DNA of 25,274 nucleotides from a virus, in the IMG/VR virus record IMGVR_UViG_3300010354_000582, positions 1 to 25,274 of that record; one strand, given 5' to 3'. The notes under the pieces are model-generated. The model was not told the origin of the DNA, made no database searches, and was given only the letters and a program-made list of their open reading frames with translations. Numbering within the stretch: position 1 is the stretch's first letter; each line of letters begins with the position of its first letter. Positions 1 to 6,888 of the stretch are shown here, piece after piece. Both the position numbers and the translations under genes were made by a program.

Positions 1-675
1 ACGGATGTCCCAATGTGCGGTGACCGGAATCACGATGTCGAACATGGGGAACATGCGGGCGTACAGACCGTCCGAGATGAGGATCTTGTACTCCTCGACG
101 TTCTGGTTCTCGCTGAGCGGGACGTGCTTACGGGACAGGTGCGCGATGTAGTACACGCCGTAGCCGTGACGGCGCAGGGTGGTGCCGAACTCGATGAGGG
201 TATCGAACAGGCGTTCCCAACCCAGCCGACCATCGACGTCGGTGAATCGCTCACGGCCGTAGATCTTGGCGATGTGCGGGCGCAGCAGGCGGATGGCGGC
301 ACCGAGGGTGTCGATGACCACGGTCTCTGGGCGTGGCTGGTTGCGCACGGCGAGGTCGATCAGGACCTTCTGCTTGGCCTCGAGTGCGGACCAGTCGAGG
401 ACGATGGGGCTTCCCTTCTCGTCCACTGAGCGACCGTCAGGACCGGGGGTGGGGAACATGACGGCTTCGCTGGTCCCGCAGACCGCAGGCGTCTCGTCAA
501 GGTTGAGGATGTACGCGCCAGGATGGGACTGGAGGAGGAAAGACTTGCCGCAGCCAGCTTCACCGACCACCAGGCCAAGCATGCGGGAAGGAGTAGTGCG
601 GCCAGTGGTGACGGCATTGCCGAGTCCTGCGTATTTGGATGCGACAGTCGTACCGTGAGTAACGGAGTGGGTCAT
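1..675 (-). CDS. Sak4-like RecA-fold ATPase (AAA_24 type), 3' end cut by window edge
   Basis: The reading frame is open from an ATG at 675 to the left edge (225 codons, no stop reached). Walker A is GEAGCGKS at residues 38-45. A Walker B-like strand, ETVVIDTLGA, lies at about 117-126 with Asp122. A later hydrophobic strand (YGVYYIAHLS) fits the phage nucleotide-binding/Sak4 type of single-core RecA ATPase, which acts in single-strand annealing or recombination with an SSB. AGGAG sits 7 nt before the ATG. It is the last visible gene of an operon with the PD-(D/E)XK nuclease and an unknown protein, a common phage recombination grouping. The ATPase fold is clear; the exact recombinase role is inferred from family resemblance. 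Confidence 0.8.
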   Translation of the reverse strand, partial: MTHSVTHGTTVASKYAGLGNAVTTGRTTPSRMLGLVVGEAGCGKSFLLQSHPGAYILNLDETPAVCGTSEAVMFPTPGPDGRSVDEKGSPIVLDWSALEAKQKVLIDLAVRNQPRPETVVIDTLGAAIRLLRPHIAKIYGRERFTDVDGRLGWERLFDTLIEFGTTLRRHGYGVYYIAHLSRKHVPLSENQNVEEYKILISDGLYARMFPMFDIVIPVTAHWDIR

Positions 676-696
676 GATGGCTCCTGGTTGGGGGTG

Positions 697-1182
697 TCAG
701 TTCGCGTAGTCTTTGCTGTCAATGAACGTGGGCGGCGCGACTCCGCGTGGATACACGTTCGGCAAACCGTCGTCTGAGAAGATTGCTGATGGCCGCACCT
801 GCGGACCGTCCCACTCGACGCGCTCTTCGGGCAGCTCCGGTTCCTGCGCCATCTGGGCGAGGACGGCTGGTGGGGCTTCGGCGGGTACGGGGTGCTGCTT
901 GGGCATGTCGCGCCATCCAGGGATGTTGACCTCGATGCGCTTTCGGAATTGGATGCCAAGGTCTTCGCACCAACTGCTGAAGGTGGAGTAGGAGACGCGG
1001 ACCTTGTTGTGGTCGCAGAAGGCCCGGTGCAACTGCTGCCGGTTTTCGATCTCCGGCAGGGTACGCACGATGCCCACGATCCTGGGTGCGATGACGAGGC
1101 GTAGGACTTCCGCCCACATCACCGCACCCAAGACCGACTTGCCTGCTTCTTGGCTGGTGGGGTTCTCAGTCGTTGGTTCCAT
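697..1182 (-). CDS. Hypothetical protein between recombination nuclease and ATPase
   Basis: This is a 161-aa protein I do not recognise. I chose ATG 1182 (GGAG 8 nt upstream) over a GTG at 1206; the chosen start overlaps the nuclease gene by 17 bp. The middle (about 15-85) is helix-rich with an LPEIENRQQLHRAF segment followed by VSYSTFSSWCEDLGI, which resembles the turn-and-recognition part of a helix-turn-helix, so DNA binding is possible but not shown. The C-terminal half is rich in Pro and Glu and looks disordered. It contains two copies of the dispersed GCTGGTGGGG motif (866 and 1153), read as APPA and NPTS. Its position suggests a helper of replication or recombination. Confidence 0.65.
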   Translation of the reverse strand: MEPTTENPTSQEAGKSVLGAVMWAEVLRLVIAPRIVGIVRTLPEIENRQQLHRAFCDHNKVRVSYSTFSSWCEDLGIQFRKRIEVNIPGWRDMPKQHPVPAEAPPAVLAQMAQEPELPEERVEWDGPQVRPSAIFSDDGLPNVYPRGVAPPTFIDSKDYAN

Positions 1183-2380
1183 TCTCAAGCTCCGTGAATG
1201 TGTCACGGTCGCGCTGCATGAATCCTTCGAGCCTGATGACTTCCGGCCACTTGCCGGGCTCCACCGCGTGGAACGTCATGTAAGGAGACGGGGTGCCGTG
1301 TTGAACAACGGGGTCCCCAATCTCAAACTGTGCGGGCTGGGACTTGCGCGACGTGTAAGACCGGATGAACCGGAGGCGCGCATTGTACTCCGAGTAGAGA
1401 TCGTCGCAAGAGAGAAGTTCGGAAGATGTGGTCGAAATCGCAACGCATGGGTCCGTCAGCCGTTCGGGTTCGAGATGGCTGTATTCGCCGCGGCCGAGGT
1501 ACCAGTCGATGCACCGTTGCTCGTAAAGGGCAGGGTCCGGCTCACCGGTATAGATACGCTCGTTGCGGGGTTCGCCCTTGCGGGGACCGGACTTAAAGGG
1601 GGACTCATCGAGGGTGAATGGGCGGTCCTTGGAGCCGAACTCGATGGACGGCTTACGGACGGCGATGTGCAGGACACCGCCGATTGGTCCGTAGTTTTCG
1701 TAGTTGCCGTTGGCAACGGCGTCGGAGAGGGTGTGGTAATAGTGCTGGGTCTGGAACTCGAGGGGGCAAGTCTGAAGGCGCGCGTTGGTGGAGAGGGAGG
1801 TGGTCTTGAAGTCCACGATCCACACCTTCCCGGCCTTGTCCTTGAGCAGCACGTCGGGCTGGATGAGGCGGTCACCGTGGTGGATCTCCGGCTCCTGCGC
1901 GATGATGGTCCAGTCCTCCGCGAACCGCTGGGCCAGGGTGCGTCCGCTGCCATCGGTGATGGTCAGGGCTGCGTTGAACCAAGCGATGCTGGTACGGGCG
2001 TCCTGCTCCTCGCGGGCCACGATCTCCCGGATCTTGTCGGGGGACACGCCGAGGACCTTGCACACGTCCCGCAGCTCTTCGCACCGGGCGACGATGGCGT
2101 CTTCCAGTTCGGCGGCACGTGACATGGGGTCGGACAGGATGCAGGCAAAGGCGAGATGGACCCAGCTGCCGCGGTTCAGGGCACGGCTGTACTGCATGGC
2201 CTTGACCAGCCCGAGTCGGCGGGACAGGTAGTAGGTACGGGGGCACGACCGCAGCAGGCGGTAGTCAGAGGAGCGGATGGGTGGCAGGCGCGCGAAGATG
2301 CCGTGTGCTTCAAGCCACGGGGTCACGCTGGCATCGGACAGGCTGGTGGGGTACTGCACGGATTCGACGGTGGGTGGCAT
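1166..2380 (-). CDS. PD-(D/E)XK nuclease, Cas4/RecB-like
   Basis: 404 aa from ATG 2380, preceded by AGGAG with 6-nt spacing; an upstream in-frame start at 2473 would add a basic, low-complexity leader across a hairpin and is rejected. The active site is visible as QPDVLL (Asp176), then WIVDFKTTS (Asp190, Lys192), then the QxxY-like QHYYHTL (about 212-218). The N-terminal RLLRSCPRTYYLSRRLG and NRGSWVHLAF (about 41-78) match the RecB/AddB nuclease-domain entry motifs (CPxxYY, GxxVH). Cas4/RecB-type enzymes cut or resect DNA ends. Fewer than four candidate cluster cysteines are positioned as in Cas4, so an Fe-S cluster is not supported. It heads the operon to the ATPase gene. Confidence 0.85.
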   Translation of the reverse strand: MPPTVESVQYPTSLSDASVTPWLEAHGIFARLPPIRSSDYRLLRSCPRTYYLSRRLGLVKAMQYSRALNRGSWVHLAFACILSDPMSRAAELEDAIVARCEELRDVCKVLGVSPDKIREIVAREEQDARTSIAWFNAALTITDGSGRTLAQRFAEDWTIIAQEPEIHHGDRLIQPDVLLKDKAGKVWIVDFKTTSLSTNARLQTCPLEFQTQHYYHTLSDAVANGNYENYGPIGGVLHIAVRKPSIEFGSKDRPFTLDESPFKSGPRKGEPRNERIYTGEPDPALYEQRCIDWYLGRGEYSHLEPERLTDPCVAISTTSSELLSCDDLYSEYNARLRFIRSYTSRKSQPAQFEIGDPVVQHGTPSPYMTFHAVEPGKWPEVIRLEGFMQRDRDTFTELENGTND

Positions 2381-2400
2381 AGGGACTCCTGGTGTTGAGC

Positions 2401-2432
2401 GCACGCGGGGCGCACCGCGCCTCCCCGCGTGC
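2401..2432 (-). promoter_or_regulatory. Perfect 10-bp hairpin in the 5' leader of the nuclease gene
   Basis: The arm GCACGCGGGG (2401-2410) pairs exactly with CCCCGCGTGC (2423-2432) around a 12-nt loop. It lies 21 nt upstream of the nuclease ATG and just 5' of its SD. No U-run follows, so it is more likely a leader or operator structure than a terminator. Confidence 0.6.
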
Positions 2433-2480
2433 GCGACTCTAGGGGACGGGGGTGTAGTATGTACTTCACCCATGCTGATG

Positions 2481-2704
2481 ATCTAACCTCCCGCCTAGGA
2501 CGGGCCAAGAACAAGATGCCGTGGGTGAACCGGCAATGCGGGTAATGGGAATCCCGCTCAGCAAATGGGCTGTGTCAAAAGCACTCCACTTGTCGACAAG
2601 TGTGGCAGATTTGTACACGTTATTTGGGACTGTCGACCCGGCGTACACGGTAAGAAATACTGGTAAGTGTTTCTTACAGGAATCGGATTCCCGTAAGTGG
2701 AAGT
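2481..2704. promoter_or_regulatory. AT-richer intergenic control region with several palindromes
   Basis: This is the gene-free stretch upstream of the nuclease-ATPase operon. It holds a perfect 16-bp palindrome CACTTGTCGACAAGTG (2587-2602); an 8-bp inverted repeat GTAAGAAA/TTTCTTAC (2650-2657 and 2670-2677); a GGAATC-G-GATTCC palindrome (2679-2691); GGGAATCCC (2547-2555); repeated GTACACG (2613 and 2643); and repeated TGTCGAC (2592 and 2631). A consensus -35 hexamer TTGACA reads on the minus strand at 2578-2573, 8 bp from the 16-bp palindrome. I see no good -10 at 17 bp from it. Promoter plus operator for the leftward operon is inferred. Confidence 0.55.
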
Positions 2705-2971
2705 TTAAGTTCCAGTCCGCCGGTAGCCAAGACGCCACAGGAGGCGTGACAGGTCACGGGCGGTAGCGTCGACTGCTGCTTCGTCCAGTTCTGGACGGGA
2801 GCAGTGGATCGCTTCGTGGATGATGGTGTCTAGGGTGTCCTCTTCTCCCTGCCAGGTGCCCACGCGGATCAGGCGGCCCTGCGCCTTGCCCGGATCCTGC
2901 ATGTCACCGTAGTCGCGCATGTTCGGCGCGAACCGCAGCGTCCAGTACTTGCCACCGAGTCGGACACGCAT
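2705..2971 (-). CDS. Small HExxH metallopeptidase-like protein
   Basis: 88 aa with TLDTIIHEAIHCSRPELDEAAVDATARDL in the second half. The IHEAIH is a zinc-metallopeptidase HExxH motif, and the glutamates about 7-10 residues later (ELDEAAVDA) could be the third ligand, as in minimal SprT/WLM-like domains. The protein is very short for a full protease. The N-terminal YWTLRFAPNM strand matches the short beta segment that precedes HExxH in such phage proteins. The 13-nt gap from the metallophosphoesterase stop codon to this ATG consists almost entirely of the dispersed 10-mer and has no SD, so translation may depend on coupling. Proteolytic activity is not established. Confidence 0.65.
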   Translation of the reverse strand: MRVRLGGKYWTLRFAPNMRDYGDMQDPGKAQGRLIRVGTWQGEEDTLDTIIHEAIHCSRPELDEAAVDATARDLSRLLWRLGYRRTGT

Positions 2972-2984
2972 GGCTGGTGGGGGC

Positions 2985-3923
2985 CTAGTGGGCGAGGTGG
3001 AATTCGGGGGTCAGCTGGTAGTACGTCTTGGTGTCGCCGCTGATGGTGCGGCCAGACTTCTTGGAGAGGTAGAGGCGCATCCAGATTGCGCCCTGAACTT
3101 CGGGTCCTCGGCCCTGTTCGATGTGCCAGCCGGAGTGGCCGTCACCGAACTCGTCCTTGTAGGTGCCCGTGCGAACGTGGTACTGGATGTCGCTGACTAC
3201 GCGGCAACCGGCTTTGTCGCAGACTAGCCGTTCGCGGGACAGTGGCATGAACCACTGCTTGTGGACGTGGCCCTGGACGATCACGTCTGCGTCAGGCATG
3301 ACGGCTGCGTTGCGGCGGACCTTGAGGGTGTCGAACGACATGAGCGCAGCCCCACCAGCCCCGTGGAAGTACTTGAGGGATAGGTTGTACCGCTCGTTGT
3401 TGCACTCCGCGAAGAACTTAATCCCCCCGCCGTATCCGCCTGGATGAACCTTGTGGCTGGACTGCTGGCTCATGCGTTCGCATAGCCGCTCGGTCAGATC
3501 AGTTTCGCAGTTCTTGAGGATTGCGGTTTCGTGGTTGCCGCGCCCGATGACCACGAAGTTGGCGGCGTAGGGGGTGTAGAAGTCAGAGGCGTGGCGGACT
3601 AGGGAATCGAGGTAGTCCGCAGCCAGTGCATGCTCTTCGCGTATGCCTGCCTTGTTGCGGCGAGGATCAAACTTGCCCTCCATCGCGCAGAATAAATCGC
3701 CGACGTCAATAATCCCTGCGCGACGCGCAATGGCTTCATCGAGGTGGGCTTTCTCAAGGGCATGGTCAGCGTGAGGATTGTCATGGTGGCGGTCCCCGGA
3801 CAGCAGGAACCACCACTCGTCCGTTCGCGAAGTGCAATCGAGATCAACGAGGTGGATGTTCCTCGTTGCTGCCCTCACTTGGAACGGTGCTTTGGGATGC
3901 GATCCCAAAGGGGGTGTGGTCAT
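2985..3923 (-). CDS. Calcineurin-like metallophosphoesterase
   Basis: 312 aa from ATG 3923. All metal-binding blocks are present: SGDRHHDN (Asp44, His46), DVGDLF (Asp76), RGNHET (Asn130, His131), YFHGAG (His187) and QGHVHKQW (His219, His221). The family hydrolyses phosphomonoesters or phosphodiesters, including nucleic acids (Mre11/SbcD relatives), but no nuclease-specific capping domain is seen, so the substrate is open. The start overlaps the stop of the upstream 39-aa membrane protein as TGATG, so it is probably translated by coupling; there is no strong SD. An alternative start at 4001 would read through that small gene in another frame and is rejected. Confidence 0.85.
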   Translation of the reverse strand: MTTPPLGSHPKAPFQVRAATRNIHLVDLDCTSRTDEWWFLLSGDRHHDNPHADHALEKAHLDEAIARRAGIIDVGDLFCAMEGKFDPRRNKAGIREEHALAADYLDSLVRHASDFYTPYAANFVVIGRGNHETAILKNCETDLTERLCERMSQQSSHKVHPGGYGGGIKFFAECNNERYNLSLKYFHGAGGAALMSFDTLKVRRNAAVMPDADVIVQGHVHKQWFMPLSRERLVCDKAGCRVVSDIQYHVRTGTYKDEFGDGHSGWHIEQGRGPEVQGAIWMRLYLSKKSGRTISGDTKTYYQLTPEFHLAH

Positions 3924-4042
3924 CAGAGCTTGTGGCCGTGCTTCTTGCAGAGGTACCAGCCAGCAACAAAGCCAATGGCACCAAGCAGGGCCGCGAACCA
4001 CAGGCTACCGAGGAAATCGCCGAAGTCTGCCAGAATCATCAT
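3923..4042 (-). CDS. 39-aa single-pass membrane protein
   Basis: This small ORF begins with two ATGs and encodes MMILADFGDFLGSLWF followed by a hydrophobic span (about residues 13-31, containing AALLGAIGFVAGWYL) and a short basic tail CKKHGHKL. Its first ATG overlaps the stop of the lipoprotein gene (ATGA), and its own stop overlaps the metallophosphoesterase ATG (TGATG), so it sits in a tightly coupled operon. AAAGG lies 5 nt before the start. Size and topology fit a small holin-like or lysis-accessory protein, but nothing beyond topology supports that. Confidence 0.7.
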   Translation of the reverse strand: MMILADFGDFLGSLWFAALLGAIGFVAGWYLCKKHGHKL

Positions 4043-4539
4043 GAACCTTTCTTGTGAACTTTCCGCCACGCAGCGTCAAACTCAGGGTCGGACGCCCGCC
4101 GCGCGGCGATGTACTCACGGGCGTCTTCGGGTTTGTCAGGGTCCAGCATGCCTGCTGCAAGAGATGCGTCTTGCACCTTTCGGCGGGGCAGCCAGCCAAC
4201 GGCAACTCGGATGGCCGTGCCAAGTCCGGTCTGCCACAACATGACCGCAATCGCAACGGCCACCACGGCAGCAGCCACCCACCAAAGCGTCGATAACCAA
4301 GCAGGTGTTCGGTCCTCCAGATGAGGAATGCTGCCATGGATATCGCCAGCCAAATCGTTGATTCGCTCGGCACGAGTCACCACCTCCTTGTCGCCCACCG
4401 CTACGCCGTGGTCGATGAGAGCCTGGGACTCGGCCTGGATGGCGGTTGCGTTGCGGCTCACCTTCGCGAGCTCGCTGCACCCCACCAGCAGGCTAGTTGC
4501 GAGACTCAAGCTGGCGGTCAATCTTGTCCAGCCGTGCAT
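4039..4539 (-). CDS. Lipoprotein with an internal membrane segment; possible unimolecular spanin
   Basis: 166 aa. The N-terminus is a lipoprotein signal peptide ending in the lipobox LLVGC (Cys21). Residues about 22-75 are soluble and helical (SELAKVSRNATAIQAESQALI...). A strong transmembrane span follows at about 81-104, then a charged 60-residue tail ending in KVHKKGS. An outer-membrane lipid anchor plus an inner-membrane helix is the layout of u-spanins such as T1 gp11, though their tails are usually short. GGAGG lies 7 nt before the ATG. The gene overlaps the upstream TM/coiled-coil gene by 47 bp out of frame, reminiscent of Rz/Rz1. No endolysin is visible nearby, so the lysis role is inferred. 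Confidence 0.65.
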   Translation of the reverse strand: MHGWTRLTASLSLATSLLVGCSELAKVSRNATAIQAESQALIDHGVAVGDKEVVTRAERINDLAGDIHGSIPHLEDRTPAWLSTLWWVAAAVVAVAIAVMLWQTGLGTAIRVAVGWLPRRKVQDASLAAGMLDPDKPEDAREYIAARRASDPEFDAAWRKVHKKGS

Positions 4540-4693
4540 TGATCGCCTCCTGCTGGGTCACGAGACGCATGAGCAGGCGGTCGTGCGTGAGGTACCCGCT
4601 TCCAAGGATGGTCAGCAGCGTGATCGCCACGCCGATGATGCCAGCCCAATCGCGCAGCGACAGCTTGACGATGTTGTTCCGCTCTACGGTCAT
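4493..4693 (-). CDS. 66-aa protein with one N-terminal TM helix and coiled coil; holin- or i-spanin-like
   Basis: MTVERNNIVKLSLRDW leads into a hydrophobic helix (about 17-36, GIIGVAITLLTILGSGYL) and then a charged heptad-like helix (about 38-64, LLMRLVTQQEAINARLDKIDRQL). This is the shape of short phage holins or inner-membrane spanin subunits. The 3' end overlaps the lipoprotein gene by 47 bp. A GGGA lies shortly before the ATG. It is probably the first gene of the small membrane-protein operon downstream of the SGNH cassette. Assignment rests on topology only. Confidence 0.65.
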   Translation of the reverse strand: MTVERNNIVKLSLRDWAGIIGVAITLLTILGSGYLTHDRLLMRLVTQQEAINARLDKIDRQLESRN

Positions 4694-4737
4694 GTCTTAT
4701 CCCGCTATCTCCTGGGTTGGTTTAAGGTCAATTTAGC

Positions 4738-6567
4738 TTATGTTGAGGAGATCAGCGAATTAACAACAGCTTGCGTAATTGTTTCGTATCCATCGGCGGC
4801 GGTCGTGACCGTTGACGGCGGGATTGCAACCTTGGTCAGGTGCGCCTGGCTGCCGCTGTCGTACATCGAATACCTCGACATGACCAGCCCGGTCAGCATC
4901 TGCCCGATGTCAACGACTGCGAGGTTGTAGTTGTTGCCGTTTGCGACGGCGTAGGCGTTCGCTGCCGCAGCGACTGCAGCACGATTTGCCGTCCACGTTA
5001 CGCCAGCATCGGTAGTCGGGTGCGTGAGCGTGAACACGAACGCGAGATTGTCAACGCTGCCGCCGGTTGCGACCCACCGCGCACGGAATCGGTCAATGAT
5101 CCGCTGCGCCGCAGCCGGCCACGTCGTGGTCGTTTCGGTTCCGTTGATTCCGGAGTTCATGAACACAAGCACGCGACCAGTTCCGGCGGATCCCGGAGTG
5201 TTGCCAATCTGCCGCTCGCGCAGTTCCTTCAAGTATGCGTCAAGCATCTTGTCGCAATCCTCAACCTTCTCCGCGACTTGCGTGGTGGTCAAGCCTCCGA
5301 AGTAGTTGAGGCAGCTGACCGAGTAGCCCTTGAAGTTTGGGCGGATCACGCTCTGCCAGAGACACGCGAACGGACCATTTGCCTGATCTGCGTTCGTCGC
5401 GCTGTCCGCGCCGTCCCACGTGAAGCAGACGCGGTTTGGCTGGCTTCCGACTGCGGCAAGGGTAAACGAAGAGATGTCGAACCACTTTGTCTTATATCCG
5501 TATCCGCCGCCCGTCGAGGTAGTGGACGAGTCGCGCAGAAGTGCGCCCGTGGTTCCGAGGTAGAACGCATACGGCTTGAACGATCCAGCCGTGGGGAACG
5601 TTCCGTGGACGATGCGGTACTGGAGTGCGTGGCCTCCGGTTCCTGCTGTGCCGAATCCGAGTTCTGATCCAAACGCATTGAAGCCGCTCACCACTTGGTT
5701 GGACACGGCGATGTAGTTGTTGAAACTACTGGTAAAACGCTGTCCGACTTCGACCACGGCAGGATTCGACATCCATCCTTGCGGGAAGATGCTCTTGTTG
5801 GTCGTGTCGTTGACGGTGTAGTTTGTGAAATTGAAGCCGAGCCAATTTCGCAGACCGACGATCTCGGTGTCGGTTGACTGAATCATCTGCTTGAACGTCG
5901 TACCCGTGTTGCTTCCACCAGCGTTGGTGTTTGCATTCCAAGATTGAGCGACGCCGAGCGACCACAGGCCGTCGCCTCTGCTGTTTGCCGTAGTCAACTG
6001 GCTTGGATTCGTCGGCCCACCACCCATGAGCGGAGTGGCATACACAGGCACTCGCAGCCCGAACTGCATGACGCGATTCCACGCAACGGTGTAGCCGTTG
6101 TCTGCCGGGAATCCAGCGTTGCTGTCGCCGATCACGACGATGTCAAGTGAGTCGGTTCCGTTGATGGTGTCACGCAGAAAGCTTCCCGCAAAATTACTTC
6201 CGTAGAATGAAGAAGAAGGAATTGCAGGATCAACAGAATTGACACGCCGCGCAGTAAAGGTCAATCCAGAAACTGAGTTTGAAGTAGAAACAAATTGACT
6301 TCCGAAAGTAGTTGTCTTAACAACAGTTCCACCAGTAGTTGGAACAAGAAAATCTGAAGTGGCAATGGTTCCGCCGGCGGTGAGCTGAACGAGGTTGCCG
6401 TCCTGGAGGGTGACGGGCTGGCCGTCAAGCGTGATGTCCTTTGAGGTCACGCCGAACACGGTGTCGGTCGCTGCGGTGGCGACGGTGACGAAGCCGGGCG
6501 TGGTGGTCATCTTGACGCACGCGTATGCGGGGATGGTGCCAGACGCTCGGATGGTGGGTGTGCTCAT
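4738..6567 (-). CDS. Virion-surface protein: decoration-like N-terminal domain fused to SGNH/GDSL hydrolase
   Basis: 609 aa. Residues 1-110 are a beta-rich domain like DUF2190/decoration-type domains (AYACVKM..., VFGVT, GTIATSDFLVP) and clearly homologous to the adjacent 105-aa protein. From about 140 it is an SGNH hydrolase: block I DIVVIGDSN with Ser149, block III-like VFMNSGING, and a C-terminal YDSGSQAHLT block with Asp570 and His576. SGNH enzymes on virions usually deacetylate or de-esterify surface polysaccharides. The long, Asn/Thr/Gly-rich middle region is typical of beta-sandwich fibre proteins. It follows the 105-aa gene by 1 nt. The fusion would place a sugar esterase on the particle; whether head or tail is unknown. 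Confidence 0.75.
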   Translation of the reverse strand: MSTPTIRASGTIPAYACVKMTTTPGFVTVATAATDTVFGVTSKDITLDGQPVTLQDGNLVQLTAGGTIATSDFLVPTTGGTVVKTTTFGSQFVSTSNSVSGLTFTARRVNSVDPAIPSSSFYGSNFAGSFLRDTINGTDSLDIVVIGDSNAGFPADNGYTVAWNRVMQFGLRVPVYATPLMGGGPTNPSQLTTANSRGDGLWSLGVAQSWNANTNAGGSNTGTTFKQMIQSTDTEIVGLRNWLGFNFTNYTVNDTTNKSIFPQGWMSNPAVVEVGQRFTSSFNNYIAVSNQVVSGFNAFGSELGFGTAGTGGHALQYRIVHGTFPTAGSFKPYAFYLGTTGALLRDSSTTSTGGGYGYKTKWFDISSFTLAAVGSQPNRVCFTWDGADSATNADQANGPFACLWQSVIRPNFKGYSVSCLNYFGGLTTTQVAEKVEDCDKMLDAYLKELRERQIGNTPGSAGTGRVLVFMNSGINGTETTTTWPAAAQRIIDRFRARWVATGGSVDNLAFVFTLTHPTTDAGVTWTANRAAVAAAANAYAVANGNNYNLAVVDIGQMLTGLVMSRYSMYDSGSQAHLTKVAIPPSTVTTAADGYETITQAVVNSLISST

Positions 6568-6568
6568 G

Positions 6569-6886
6569 TCAGGCTCGGTATGCGTTGAAGACGTTGCCGG
6601 AAGTCTCGGACTCGATGGCGATGAACTGCCCGCCGGTCACGCTCTTGATGAGCGAGCCGGGCGTGGTGCCGGGGACGAGGAGGTCACCGGACGTGATGGT
6701 TCCCTCGGCGATCACTTGGTACGCGGGACCGTCCTGGAATACGACGGGCTGACCGGCCTGCACCGTGGTGGCGGAGACGCCGAGCACGACCTTGCCCTCG
6801 GTGGAGCGGGAGACCAAGGCGGGTGTCGTGGTGAGCGAGACGCACTGGTTGATCGAGATCTGCTCTGATGCAAGGAAGGTCTGCAT
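6569..6886 (-). CDS. Small decoration-like (DUF2190-type) protein
   Basis: 105 aa, all beta and uncharged, with the features of the capsid-decoration-like domain: an N-terminal ISINQCVSLTTTP strand, a VVLGVSATT turn, GQPVVFQDG, then EGTITSGDLLVPGTTPGSLIKSV. The same landmarks in the same order occur in residues 1-110 of the downstream SGNH protein, so the two are paralogous and probably arose by tandem duplication. AGGA lies 8 nt before the ATG, and it begins 2 nt after the upstream gene. DUF2190 proteins form trimers on capsid surfaces; the family assignment here is by pattern, not by search. Confidence 0.65.
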   Translation of the reverse strand: MQTFLASEQISINQCVSLTTTPALVSRSTEGKVVLGVSATTVQAGQPVVFQDGPAYQVIAEGTITSGDLLVPGTTPGSLIKSVTGGQFIAIESETSGNVFNAYRA

Positions 6887-6888
6887 GA

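Noticed and set aside
1004-2122. 372-codon plus-strand ORF opposite the PD-(D/E)XK nuclease
   Set aside because: Antisense of a gene with visible active-site residues; composition is a codon-bias shadow.
2401-2432. Hairpin as an intrinsic terminator
   Set aside because: It lies in the leader of a gene on the same strand and lacks a following T-run.
2521-2766. Plus-strand 81-aa ORF in the palindrome-rich intergenic region
   Set aside because: It crosses several palindromes and the 3' end of the HExxH gene, with no SD.
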